NCBI GenBank assembly: GCA_905200545.1 | Contig: CAJKKQ010000002.1 | Span: 112,231 to 176,230, forward strand | Length of the DNA stretch: 64,000 nucleotides | Source of the DNA: an uncultured Oscillibacter sp. | Lineage (GTDB): Bacteria > Bacillota > Clostridia > Oscillospirales > Oscillospiraceae | Direction of reading: 5' to 3' | Part shown: positions 1 through 7,556 of the stretch, piece by piece | How the letters are laid out: each line of letters starts with the position of its first letter | How positions within the stretch are numbered: the first letter of the stretch is position 1 | Notes under the pieces: generated by a model | What the model saw: only the letters and a program-made list of their open reading frames with translations | Databases searched by the model: none | What the model was told of the DNA's origin: nothing | Program-made: the position numbers and the translations under genes

Positions 1-14
1 AGGAGGCGGCGGAT

Positions 15-854
15 ATGACTATGGGTCAGCGGCTTCTTGCCCTGCGTACCCAGGCAGGGCTCTCCCAGGAGGCCTTGGCGGAGCAGCTGGGCGTCTCCCG
101 GCAGTCCATCAGCAAATGGGAGACAGACGGGAGCATCCCGGATCTGGACAAGCTGGTGCGGCTGAGCGAGATTTTCGGTGTTACCCTGGATGAGCTGGTA
201 AAGGGAGTGGCAGCATCTGTTCCGATGTCACAATCCGGCACGGACTCCACCACGTCACCACCTTTGACAGCAGAATCATCTGAAATATTACGTCAACATC
301 GGCAAAAGCTTGCGGGATTGTGCATTTTATTTTGTACCGTGGTACTTTGCCTTTTTCACGGCGGAGTCTCCGGGCTAATCTTTGTATGGCCTCTGGCGAT
401 TTGCGGAATTGCGTGTCTTCTGTGCAAACGGTCTCTAGGGCTGATCTGCGGATGGGGGGCTTGGCTTTACCTCTTTATAACCCTAGGGTCTGCACTGCTT
501 TATTTTACTGGCGGAACCCGATTTGACCAACTTTTTGCTCTAATTGTGGCAGTCCCCCTGGGAATCTTAACAGGCTGCACCATCCACCATCCGCCCGCTT
601 TACCGGTATGCTGGCTTCTCCTAGCGGTGTTTCTCTATCAATACCGCAACATGTGGTTTCTTCTGGAGCCCGTAACATACATAGACCTGTTCCGCTTTTC
701 ACAGCTGCCCGCCGGAGGAATCTTACTGACGCTGTATTGGATTGCAATGGGGCTTCTTTTATTGGTCTATACAGTACGTTTTGTGTTCCATCAGAAGTCA
801 CATACTTCCGGAGCACCGCATTGTAATCACTCAAAAAAGGAATCCGCAGAGTAA
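15..854 (+). CDS. XRE-family HTH regulator with membrane C-terminus
   Basis: A 279-aa protein. Residues about 3-65 form a Cro/C1-type helix-turn-helix (LSQEALAEQLGVSRQSISKWE), followed by a short linker and, from about residue 95, several hydrophobic segments that look like five or six membrane helices. This architecture suggests a membrane-tethered transcription factor; its signal and targets are unknown. The start is chosen because AGGAGG at 1-6 lies 8 bases before the ATG; a second in-frame ATG follows two codons later. The stop codon sits inside the loop of the terminator at 841-871. A similar protein lies at 44829-45572. Confidence 0.85.
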   Translation: MTMGQRLLALRTQAGLSQEALAEQLGVSRQSISKWETDGSIPDLDKLVRLSEIFGVTLDELVKGVAASVPMSQSGTDSTTSPPLTAESSEILRQHRQKLAGLCILFCTVVLCLFHGGVSGLIFVWPLAICGIACLLCKRSLGLICGWGAWLYLFITLGSALLYFTGGTRFDQLFALIVAVPLGILTGCTIHHPPALPVCWLLLAVFLYQYRNMWFLLEPVTYIDLFRFSQLPAGGILLTLYWIAMGLLLLVYTVRFVFHQKSHTSGAPHCNHSKKESAE

Positions 855-871
855 TGCTCTGCGGATTTTTT
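841..871 (+). terminator. Rho-independent terminator of the XRE gene
   Basis: Perfect 11-bp stem (AATCCGCAGAG / CTCTGCGGATT), 5-base loop and a T run. The TAA stop of the upstream gene is in the loop. Confidence 0.9.
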
Positions 872-887
872 ACGTTCTGTATTCCCT

Positions 888-1445
888 TCAACCCTCTTTC
901 CAGACAAACACCGGCATGGGCGGGTCTCCCCGGCGGTTGGCCCAGCGTCCCTCCAGAACGGTGAAGCGCCGCTGGTCCAGCTTTGCCAGATGAGCAAGCA
1001 CCGCGTCCCGCTCGGTATAGCCGTTCTCCCCGCCGTAATAGAGGGCGATGGCCATGACACCGCCGGGCCGCAGCAGCTCCAGTCCCGCGTCGATGGCCTG
1101 GAGGGAACTCTCCGCCCGGGTGAAGATCTTGGGGTTACCACCCGGCAGACGGCCGAAGTTGAAGACCACGCAGTCCACCGTCTCCGGCTCGGCATACCGG
1201 GCCATGTGGGCATGGCTGTCCAGGTATACCTCCGCCTGGAGCACCTCTTGGGCCAGCAGGGCTTTGGTCTGCTCCACCGCCTCCGGTTGGATGTCAAAGG
1301 CCAGAACCCGCCCCGTCTCCCCCGCCAGGCGGCACAGCAGGGCGGTATCCCGCCCCTTCCCCGCCGTGGCGTCGATGCACACCGCGCCGGGACGGACGGT
1401 CTGCCGCAGAACTGTATGCACCAGTCCCAGAGTGTTCAGCTGCAT
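888..1445 (-). CDS. Class I SAM-dependent methyltransferase (YtqB/rRNA-methylase-like)
   Basis: A 185-aa Rossmann-fold methyltransferase. The SAM-binding glycine motif is at about residues 22-35 (VCIDATAGKGRDT), followed by an acidic residue ending beta-2 (AFDIQPEA). Size and motifs fit the YtqB/MraW-like 'rRNA methylase' family, whose substrate is not inferable from sequence alone. An AAGGGGG ribosome site precedes the ATG at 1445. A strong hairpin separates it from the upstream GGGtGRT operon, so it is probably transcribed separately. Confidence 0.85.
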   Translation of the reverse strand: MQLNTLGLVHTVLRQTVRPGAVCIDATAGKGRDTALLCRLAGETGRVLAFDIQPEAVEQTKALLAQEVLQAEVYLDSHAHMARYAEPETVDCVVFNFGRLPGGNPKIFTRAESSLQAIDAGLELLRPGGVMAIALYYGGENGYTERDAVLAHLAKLDQRRFTVLEGRWANRRGDPPMPVFVWKEG

Positions 1446-1466
1446 GGAATCCCCCTTCTTTCAGTA

Positions 1467-1498
1467 ACAGACCCCCGGGGTATGCCCCGGGGGTCTGT
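1467..1498 (-). terminator. Hairpin terminator after the GGGtGRT gene
   Basis: Perfect 14-bp GC-rich stem (ACAGACCCCCGGGG and its complement) with a 4-base loop. It lies 23 bases downstream of the GGGtGRT stop. The T tract is weak (TTACTG), so termination may be partial and read into the methyltransferase. Confidence 0.7.
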
Positions 1499-1521
1499 TT
1501 GTGTCTTTGGAAAACGCGTGC

Positions 1522-2520
1522 TTACTTGCGGCTCTCTGCCACGGCAACGGCCACAGCCACGGTGGCGCCCACCATGGGGTTGTTGCCCATGCCCAAAAAG
1601 CCCATCATCTCCACGTGGGCAGGCACAGAGGAGGAGCCGGCGAACTGGGCGTCGGAGTGCATGCGGCCCATGGTGTCGGTCATGCCATAGCTGGCAGGGC
1701 CGGCGGCCATGTTGTCCGGGTGCAGGGTACGGCCGGTGCCGCCGCCGGAGGCCACGGAGAAATACTTCTTGCCCTGCTCGATGCACTCTTTCTTATAGGT
1801 GCCGGCCACAGGGTGCTGGAAACGGGTGGGGTTGGTAGAGTTGCCGGTGATGGACACGTCCACACCCTCGTGGTGCATGATGGCCACGCCCTCCCGGACA
1901 TCGTCGGCGCCGTAGCAGCGGACGTTGGCCCGCTCGCCCTCGGAGTAGCGGATCTCCCGGACGATCTTCAGTTCGCTGGTGTAGTAGTCGAACTGGGTCT
2001 GAACGTAGGTGAAGCCGTTGATGCGGGAGATGATCTGGGCAGCGTCCTTGCCCAGGCCGTTGAGGATCACCCGCAGGGGCTCCTTGCGGGCCTTGTTGGC
2101 GTTGCGGACGATGCCGATGGCGCCCTCAGCGGCGGCAAAGGACTCGTGGCCGGCCAGGAAGGCGAAGCACTTGGTCTCGTCCCGCAGCAGCATGGCGCCC
2201 AGGTTGCCGTGGCCCAGGCCCACCTTGCGGTCCTCGGCCACGGAGCCGGGGATGCAGAAAGCCTGGAGGCCCTCGCCGATAGCCTCGGCAGCGTCGGCAG
2301 CGGTGGCCACGTTCTTCTTCAGCGCGATGGCAGCGCCCACGCAGTACGCCCAGGCAGCGTTCTCAAAGCAGATGGGCTGGATGCCCTTGACGATTTCGTA
2401 GGGGTCGAAGCCGGCAGCCTTGCAGATGTCCCGGCACTCCTCCACGCTGGAAATTCCGTACTGAGCCAGGACGGAATTGATCTTGTCGATTCTTCTTTCG
2501 TAGCTTTCAAACAGAGCCAT
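1522..2520 (-). CDS. GGGtGRT family protein
   Basis: A 332-aa protein carrying the motif GGGTGRTLHPDN near residue 244, which names the GGGtGRT family (Pfam family of that name). The family is widespread in anaerobic Firmicutes and is typically encoded beside a NifU-like scaffold, as here (19-base gap). No enzymatic role is established to my knowledge; a role with Fe-S clusters is inferred from the neighbour. GGAGG lies 8 bases before the ATG. The C-terminus ends in a hydrophobic GATVAVAVAVAES stretch. It shares the strong promoter at 3317-3345 with the scaffold gene. Confidence 0.9.
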   Translation of the reverse strand: MALFESYERRIDKINSVLAQYGISSVEECRDICKAAGFDPYEIVKGIQPICFENAAWAYCVGAAIALKKNVATAADAAEAIGEGLQAFCIPGSVAEDRKVGLGHGNLGAMLLRDETKCFAFLAGHESFAAAEGAIGIVRNANKARKEPLRVILNGLGKDAAQIISRINGFTYVQTQFDYYTSELKIVREIRYSEGERANVRCYGADDVREGVAIMHHEGVDVSITGNSTNPTRFQHPVAGTYKKECIEQGKKYFSVASGGGTGRTLHPDNMAAGPASYGMTDTMGRMHSDAQFAGSSSVPAHVEMMGFLGMGNNPMVGATVAVAVAVAESRK

Positions 2521-2539
2521 TGGTCAATTCCTCCTTTTC

Positions 2540-3232
2540 TTATTCGTGACGGGGGTCGATATACTTCACGGCGGCGTCAAACTGGCCGTAGCGGCCCTTG
2601 GCGGCCTCCATGGCCTCGTTTGCGTCCGTGCCCTTCTTGATGGCATCCATCATCTTGCCCAGGTTGATGAACTCGTAACCGATGATCTCATCGTCCTTGT
2701 TCAGGGCGATGCGGGTGACATAACCCTCGGCCATCTCCAGATAGCGGGGGCCCTTGGCCTTGGAGGCGAACATGGTGCCCACCTGGCTGCGCAGGCCCTT
2801 GCCCAGATCCTCCAGAGAGGCGCCGATGGGCAGTCCGCCCTCGGAGAAGGCAGTCTGGGTGCGGCCGTAGACGATCTGCAGGAACAGCTCCCGCATGGCG
2901 GTGTTGATGGCGTCGCACACCAGGTCGGTGTTCAGGGCCTCCAGAATGGTCTTGCCCACCAGGATCTCAGAGGCCATGGCGGCGGAGTGGGTCATACCGG
3001 AGCAGCCCAGGGTCTCCACCAGGGCCTCCTCGATGATGCCGTCCTTGACGTTGAGGGTCAGCTTGCAGGCACCCTGCTGGGGAGCACACCAGCCCACACC
3101 GTGAGTGAGGCCGGAGATGTCCTTGATTTCCTTGGCCTGAACCCACTTGCCCTCCTCGGGGATGGGAGCGGGACCATGGTACGCGCCCTTGGCAACGGGG
3201 CACATGTTCTGCACTTCGGTAGAATAGATCAT
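2540..3232 (-). CDS. NifU-like iron-sulfur cluster assembly scaffold protein
   Basis: A 230-aa protein with IscU/NifU N-terminal-like features: conserved cysteines in ACKLTL, TLGCSGM and LVCDAI, and a C-terminal extension. It is probably an Fe-S assembly scaffold working with the adjacent GGGtGRT protein. The start at 3232 (MIYSTEVQNM) is preferred over an upstream in-frame ATG at 3436. The upstream one would place the promoter inside the coding region, whereas 3232 has an AAGGAA ribosome site and gives a leader of about 80 bases. Confidence 0.85.
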   Translation of the reverse strand: MIYSTEVQNMCPVAKGAYHGPAPIPEEGKWVQAKEIKDISGLTHGVGWCAPQQGACKLTLNVKDGIIEEALVETLGCSGMTHSAAMASEILVGKTILEALNTDLVCDAINTAMRELFLQIVYGRTQTAFSEGGLPIGASLEDLGKGLRSQVGTMFASKAKGPRYLEMAEGYVTRIALNKDDEIIGYEFINLGKMMDAIKKGTDANEAMEAAKGRYGQFDAAVKYIDPRHE

Positions 3233-3316
3233 GTTCGTGCGTTCCTTTCTTTCCTTCTCGATATATGCTTCGGAAACCAGCTGTTTTTCAGGTCTTCCGG
3301 AGGTTTTCCGCACAAC

Positions 3317-3345
3317 ATTATATCGGTAAACGATTACCTTGTCAA
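3317..3345 (-). promoter_or_regulatory. Consensus sigma-A promoter with palindromic operator in the spacer (NifU/GGGtGRT operon)
   Basis: On the minus strand: TTGACA (3340-3345), 17-base spacer, TATAAT (3317-3322). The spacer contains the near-palindrome GGTAATCGTTTACC (3325-3338). A protein bound there would block RNA polymerase, so repression is inferred. The same core TAATCGTTTAC recurs downstream of the ppdK promoter at 49101-49111. Confidence 0.85.
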
Positions 3346-3465
3346 GCAACCCAAGGCATTTGGACCTCCCCGCAGAAAGGCCAAATTTTAGCCGCTTTTC
3401 CTGTGAAAAACGGCTAAAAACGGCCCGAGCGCTCATCGCCCGGGAAAGGTTAATCTTCCATCATA

Positions 3466-3500
3466 TGGAAAAAGCCCCTCCGCCTGAGCGGAGGGGCTTT
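3466..3500 (-). terminator. Terminator of hppA
   Basis: 13-bp stem (AAAGCCCCTCCGC and its complement), 4-base loop, and a short T run read on the minus strand, 27 bases after the hppA stop. Confidence 0.85.
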
Positions 3501-3526
3501 GGACATTTGAAACAGAAGATTCCGGC

Positions 3527-5659
3527 TTACAGGAAATTCATCACGTTGAAGGCCAGGATCAAACCGGAGAACACGATGGAAACCGTGGAGCAGAGCTTGA
3601 TGAGGATGTTCAGGGACGGGCCGGAGGTATCCTTGAAGGGATCGCCCACGGTGTCGCCCACCACGGCAGCCTTGTGCTGCTCGGAGCCCTTGCCGCCGTG
3701 ATGGCCGCCCTCGATATACTTCTTGGCATTGTCCCAGGCGCCGCCGGCGTTGGACATGAACACGGCCATGGCAAAGCCGGTGACAGACACGCCGCCCAGC
3801 AATCCCACCACACCGGTGGGGCCCAGGATCAATCCGGTGGCCAGGGGGACGATGATGGCCAGCAGAGCGGGAGCCACCATCTCATGCAGGGCGCCCTTGG
3901 TGCACAGGGCCACGCAGGAGGCGTAGTCGGGATCGGCCTTGTACTCCATGATGCCGGCGATCTCCTTGAACTGGCGGCGGACTTCCACCACGATGGACTG
4001 GGCCGCCTTCTGCACCGCGCTCATGGTAAAGGCGGAGAACACGAAGGTCAGCATGGCGCCGATGAACATGCCCACCAGAACCGTGGGGCTGGTGAGGGTG
4101 AAGTTGAGGGTCTCGGTGGTGTTCTCCTGAACGATGTTGACATAGGAGACCAGCAGGGCCAGGGCGGTCAGAGATGCAGAGCCGATGGCGAAGCCCTTGC
4201 CGGTGGCGGCGGTGGTGTTGCCCAGGGAATCCAGCGCGTCGGTGCGCTCCCGGACGGTCTCCGGCAGGCCGCTCATCTCGGCGATGCCGCCGGCGTTGTC
4301 GGCCACGGGGCCATAGGCGTCGGTGGCCAGGGTGATGCCCAGGGTGGAAAGCATGCCCACACCGGCGATGCCGATGCCGTAGAGGCCCTTGTTGAAGGCA
4401 TCGGTAAAGGCGCCGGACTCATCCACGATGACGGTGGAGCCGCCGGCGCAGAAGTAGCTCAGCAGCACGGCCACCGCCACGATGAGGATGGAGGTCATGG
4501 TGGACTTGAGGCCCAAGGAGATACCGCCGATGATGATGGTGGCAGAGCCGGTCTCGGAGGCAGCCGCCAGCTCCTGAGTGGGCTTATAGGTATCGGAGGT
4601 GTAATACTCGGTGAAGTAGCCGATGGCGCAACCGCCGATGAGGCCGCAGAGGATGGCCACATACACGCCCATCTGGCCGTCCAGAATGATATAGGTGAGG
4701 GGCGCAGCCAGAATCGCCGCCAGGATGGCAGCGGTATAGGTACCGGTGCGCAGGCTCTTGAGCAGGGACTCCTGGGTGGCGTCCTCCTTGGTCTTCACCA
4801 GGAAGGAACCGATGATGGAGCAGATAATGCCGGTCACTGCCAGGGCCACCGGCAGCAGCAATCCGCCCCAGCCGTAGCCGCCCACGGCACCCAGGGCAAA
4901 GGTGGCGAGAATGGAACCTACGTAGGACTCGTACAGGTCGGCGCCCATGCCGGCCACGTCGCCCACGTTGTCGCCCACGTTGTCGGCGATGGTGGCGGGG
5001 TTGCGGGGGTCATCCTCAGGGATGCCGGCCTCCACCTTGCCCACCAGATCCGCGCCCACGTCGGCGGCCTTGGTGTAGATGCCGCCGCCCACACGGGCAA
5101 AGAGGGCCATGAAGGAAGCGCCCATGCCGTTCATGACCATGATGTTGCCCAGGGCAACGGGGTCATTCACGCCGAAGGCATAGCGCAGCAGGAAGAACCA
5201 GATGGTAATATCCAGCATGCCCAGGCCCACCACGGTGAAGCCCATGACGGAGCCGGAGGAAAATGCCACCCGCAGGCCCTTGTTGAGGCTCTCGGAGGCC
5301 GCCTGGGCAGTCCGGGCATTGGAGTTGGTGGCGATCTTCATGCCGATGAAGCCCGCCAGCATGGACCAGATGCCGCCGGTCAGGAAGGCAAAGGGAGTGA
5401 ACTTGGAGAGCATCTGCCCGCCGGAGGCGAAGGCGATGATCAGCAAAATCACAAACACCACCACAAACACCTTGGCCACCGTGGTGTACTGATGCTTGAG
5501 GTAGGCGTTGGCGCCCTCTCGAATGGAAGCGGCGATCTTGCGCATCTTTTCAGTTCCCTCGGAATAAGACATGACCTTGCCCCGCTGGATCCATGCGAAG
5601 GCCAGGGCCAATGCCGCGCCGACAAAACCGATCCAAAACAGGTTTTCCATTTTCTTCAC
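3527..5659 (-). CDS. hppA: K+-dependent membrane pyrophosphatase (Na+ and/or H+ pump)
   Basis: A 710-aa polytopic membrane protein of the M-PPase family, which hydrolyses pyrophosphate to move Na+ or H+ out of the cell. Catalytic motifs visible include DVGADLVGKVE, DNVGDNVGDVAG and, near the C-terminus, GGAWDNAKKYIE and GDTVGDPFKDTSGP. The segment GNTTAATGKG has alanine and glycine at the positions that distinguish K+-dependent enzymes from K+-independent ones (Lys/Thr), so K+ dependence is predicted. The ion specificity is not decided here. It likely recovers energy from pyrophosphate made in biosynthesis, complementing ppdK at 49203. Confidence 0.95.
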   Translation of the reverse strand: MKKMENLFWIGFVGAALALAFAWIQRGKVMSYSEGTEKMRKIAASIREGANAYLKHQYTTVAKVFVVVFVILLIIAFASGGQMLSKFTPFAFLTGGIWSMLAGFIGMKIATNSNARTAQAASESLNKGLRVAFSSGSVMGFTVVGLGMLDITIWFFLLRYAFGVNDPVALGNIMVMNGMGASFMALFARVGGGIYTKAADVGADLVGKVEAGIPEDDPRNPATIADNVGDNVGDVAGMGADLYESYVGSILATFALGAVGGYGWGGLLLPVALAVTGIICSIIGSFLVKTKEDATQESLLKSLRTGTYTAAILAAILAAPLTYIILDGQMGVYVAILCGLIGGCAIGYFTEYYTSDTYKPTQELAAASETGSATIIIGGISLGLKSTMTSILIVAVAVLLSYFCAGGSTVIVDESGAFTDAFNKGLYGIGIAGVGMLSTLGITLATDAYGPVADNAGGIAEMSGLPETVRERTDALDSLGNTTAATGKGFAIGSASLTALALLVSYVNIVQENTTETLNFTLTSPTVLVGMFIGAMLTFVFSAFTMSAVQKAAQSIVVEVRRQFKEIAGIMEYKADPDYASCVALCTKGALHEMVAPALLAIIVPLATGLILGPTGVVGLLGGVSVTGFAMAVFMSNAGGAWDNAKKYIEGGHHGGKGSEQHKAAVVGDTVGDPFKDTSGPSLNILIKLCSTVSIVFSGLILAFNVMNFL

Positions 5660-5693
5660 TCCTTATTTGGTTTTTGCTTTCCAGTGCATTTCT

Positions 5694-5721
5694 ATTCTAG
5701 CATATGTGAACGTTTTTTCAA
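5694..5721 (-). promoter_or_regulatory. hppA promoter
   Basis: On the minus strand TTGAAA (5716-5721), 16-base spacer, TAGAAT (5694-5699), about 30 bases before the hppA start. About 20-30 bases further upstream lies ACAACGTTTGCG (about 5742-5754), one base short of the AATCGTTT-type operator seen at ppdK. Confidence 0.7.
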
Positions 5722-5778
5722 GGTAAGATTTTCATGTTTCTTACGCAAACGTTGTAATTTTTACGTTTTGAACAAAAA

Positions 5779-5952
5779 GTTTGTCTCGGTACAAACATTT
5801 TGCCCTCTTCAGGTGCAAAATTTGCGGAAAAACCCGGTTTTTTCCGTGCAAAATTTGCGTTCGTGTAAAAAAAATTCCCCTCCGGGCGGCAACCGCCAAG
5901 AGGGGTCGTAAATTTTGCGTGAAAAAACCGCTGTTTTTTGCGGAGAATTTGC
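5779..5952. repeat. Cluster of AT-rich palindromes upstream of hppA
   Basis: The region holds a perfect inverted repeat GTTTGT/ACAAAC (5779-5796) and two related units of about 45 bases (5815-5859 and 5908-5952). Each unit is flanked by 12-base near-palindromes of the type GCAAAATTTGCG and contains a hairpin of the type GAAAAACC...GGTTTTTTC. Between the units is the lipoprotein terminator. No gene is present. The function is unknown; an operator array or a mobile-repeat remnant are both possible. Confidence 0.55.
5866..5905 (-). terminator. Terminator of the lipoprotein gene
   Basis: On the minus strand CCCCTC...GAGGGG with an inner GGC/GCC stem followed by AATTTTTTTT, about 50 bases after the lipoprotein stop. 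Confidence 0.8.
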
Positions 5953-5956
5953 GTAC

Positions 5957-6610
5957 TTAATACAGCAGCCAGAAGTCGGTGAACACCCATTCCCCGTCTA
6001 CCAACTGGTAGGGGAACGAGGCGCACTCCACACCCGTGACGGTCGTCTGGTCAGCAGCCAGCAGATCCACGGTGGCATTGACACAGTAGGATGTGTCGTC
6101 CAGCCGCTCTACCTGCGTGGTCAGGTTCCCCTTACGGCGATCCCGATCCCGGCCGCCGGCGGTGACGTACAGCGCGCCGTCCAACTCCCGATACAGGGGC
6201 GTATCCCCGCCGGTGGCCAGCAGCCGCTCCGTCAGCTCCGGGGAAAACACGCTCTGCAGATAGGCCCGCAGATCACTCATGGTCTCCACACCCGGATAAT
6301 CCACCTTCCAGTAGGTGCGCCCATCCACGCTTTGACTCTCTGCGCCGGCGGGCAGGGGCGTCAGCTCGAACCAGCCGCAGATCTTCTCTGCCCGCTGGTA
6401 GGCGTTGAGAATCTCCTCATCCACCAACTGGCGGGATGCATCCTCCACCTGCTCGGCGGCCAGTGCGCCCTCTTCTCCGAACTGCACTGTGTCTGTCTCT
6501 TCCTGCAGTACCGGCGCTTCGTCAGTCATCTCCGACGTGGTGCCGTCCGCACCGCAGCCGCACAGGAACAGCACACAGAGCAGTCCCAACAGTATCATCT
6601 TCTTTCCCAT
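5957..6610 (-). CDS. Predicted lipoprotein of unknown function
   Basis: A 217-aa protein starting MGKKMILLG, with a short hydrophobic signal and a lipobox-like LCGC about 20 residues in, so lipid attachment outside the membrane is predicted. The rest is a soluble alpha/beta domain with the pattern WKVDYPGVETMSDLRAYLQ and ending FTDFWLLY. This faintly recalls extracytoplasmic IseA-like (DL-endopeptidase inhibitor) domains, but I cannot assign it. The start at 6610 is chosen over 6637 because it has the better ribosome site (GGTGGGGG) and gives a normal signal peptide. Confidence 0.75.
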   Translation of the reverse strand: MGKKMILLGLLCVLFLCGCGADGTTSEMTDEAPVLQEETDTVQFGEEGALAAEQVEDASRQLVDEEILNAYQRAEKICGWFELTPLPAGAESQSVDGRTYWKVDYPGVETMSDLRAYLQSVFSPELTERLLATGGDTPLYRELDGALYVTAGGRDRDRRKGNLTTQVERLDDTSYCVNATVDLLAADQTTVTGVECASFPYQLVDGEWVFTDFWLLY

Positions 6611-6767
6611 GGCTCTCCCCCACCTTTCCGCGCCCATCCCGGCTCCGGTCCGGACACGGTCCTCCTTGTGAGTTTATTCTATCAGGACAGTGGGGAAAAA
6701 TCCACAGAATTCTGCAAGATTCTTCCTTTTTAGTAAAATTTCGCGGTTTGTCCGCGGCCAGTCCGCA

Positions 6768-6798
6768 AAAAAGAAAAAACCCACGCCGGACGGCGTGG
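6768..6798 (-). terminator. Terminator of the 26-codon gene
   Basis: 7-bp stem CCACGCC/GGCGTGG with a GGAC loop, followed on the minus strand by TTTTTTC and further T residues. Confidence 0.8.
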
Positions 6799-6819
6799 TT
6801 CCCTCTTTTTTCGCGTTTC

Positions 6820-6900
6820 TTACCGCTCACTGCAGTCCCAATCCTGAGACTGGAAGATCAGATCGTCCACATCGTCAAAAACCAAAAATTCCAGCTTCAT
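6820..6900 (-). CDS. Autonomous 26-aa acidic peptide gene
   Basis: A 26-codon reading frame beginning MKLEFLVFDDVDD and ending DWDCSER. It is supported by a complete expression unit: a sigma-A promoter at 6936-6964, a GGAGG site 9 bases before the ATG, and an intrinsic terminator about 20 bases after the stop. The predicted transcript is about 150 bases. The peptide is acidic with an amphipathic, hydrophobic N-terminal half and one cysteine. I recognise no family. It could be a regulatory or membrane-associated micro-protein, a peptide precursor, or the coding part of a small dual-function RNA. Confidence 0.65.
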   Translation of the reverse strand: MKLEFLVFDDVDDLIFQSQDWDCSER

Positions 6901-6935
6901 ATCCACATTCCTCCTTTCCTTTTTGATCGTGACCC

Positions 6936-6964
6936 AGTATAGCACTCCCGTTTCAAATATGCAA
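6936..6964 (-). promoter_or_regulatory. Promoter of the 26-codon gene
   Basis: Minus strand TTGCAT (6959-6964), 17-base spacer, TATACT (6936-6941), placed about 36 bases before the ATG at 6900. Confidence 0.8.
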
Positions 6965-7058
6965 GCGATTTTTCGTCTAATTATATGAAATTATTGTTAA
7001 CTTTTTGTGCAATATGGGGATTCTTGTAAAGGATTCGTCAGGGTTTGACAGAGATCCA

Positions 7059-7119
7059 TTGCAGGCAGAACGGGAGACTGCTATAATACACCATGCAAAT
7101 AGTTAATAGTATGAATTAT
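7059..7119 (+). promoter_or_regulatory. Promoter and candidate MarR operator
   Basis: TTGCAG (7059-7064), 17-base spacer, TATAAT (7082-7087). Just past the expected start point is the imperfect palindrome ATAGTTAAT-AGT-ATGAATTAT (7099-7119; 7 of 9 arm positions match), a typical size for a MarR dimer site. Autorepression of the MarR-ABC operon is inferred. Confidence 0.7.
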
Positions 7120-7133
7120 ATGGAGGCACTGTG

Positions 7134-7556
7134 ATGGAAACTGCCGCACTTCGCCGGGACCTGATCGGTTCCCTGCAAAATGTATATCACCTGGAGGCCT
7201 TCGCGGCTCTGGCAGAACTGCTGCAGGGGGAGTCCCTGGTGCTTACCGGCCTGCTCTCTCACCAGGAGGGCGTGGTGCATCCCTCGGATCTGAGCCGGGA
7301 GCTGCATCTCTCCCGCCCCAGGATCACCGCCGCCCTGAGCGCCTTGCAGCGAAAGGGCCTCATCGCCATGCACCGCAGTCCCACAGACCGGCGGCGCATC
7401 CAGGTATCCATCACGGAGGCCGGGCGGGAGAGCATCGGCGGCCGCCTGGTGCGGATGGAGGCCTATTTTGACAAAATGCTCTCGGGCCTGGGAGAGGCCG
7501 ACGCCCGGGAGCTGATCCGCCTCATTGACCGCTGCGTGGAGGTGATGGAAGCATGA
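7134..7556 (+). CDS. MarR-family transcriptional regulator
   Basis: A 140-aa winged-helix protein. The recognition helix lies in HPSDLSRELHLSRPRITAALSAL and the wing in MHRSPTDRRRIQVSITEAG, both typical of MarR. The start at 7134 has GGAGG 7 bases upstream. Its stop overlaps the start of the ABC ATPase gene (ATGA), so it heads a three-gene operon and probably controls export by the ABC system, with the operator at 7099-7119. Confidence 0.9.
   Translation: METAALRRDLIGSLQNVYHLEAFAALAELLQGESLVLTGLLSHQEGVVHPSDLSRELHLSRPRITAALSALQRKGLIAMHRSPTDRRRIQVSITEAGRESIGGRLVRMEAYFDKMLSGLGEADARELIRLIDRCVEVMEA

Noticed and set aside
7045..7087. TTGACA at 7045-7050 as -35 for the TATAAT at 7082-7087
   Set aside because: The spacer would be 31 bases. 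TTGCAG at 7059-7064 gives the normal 17.
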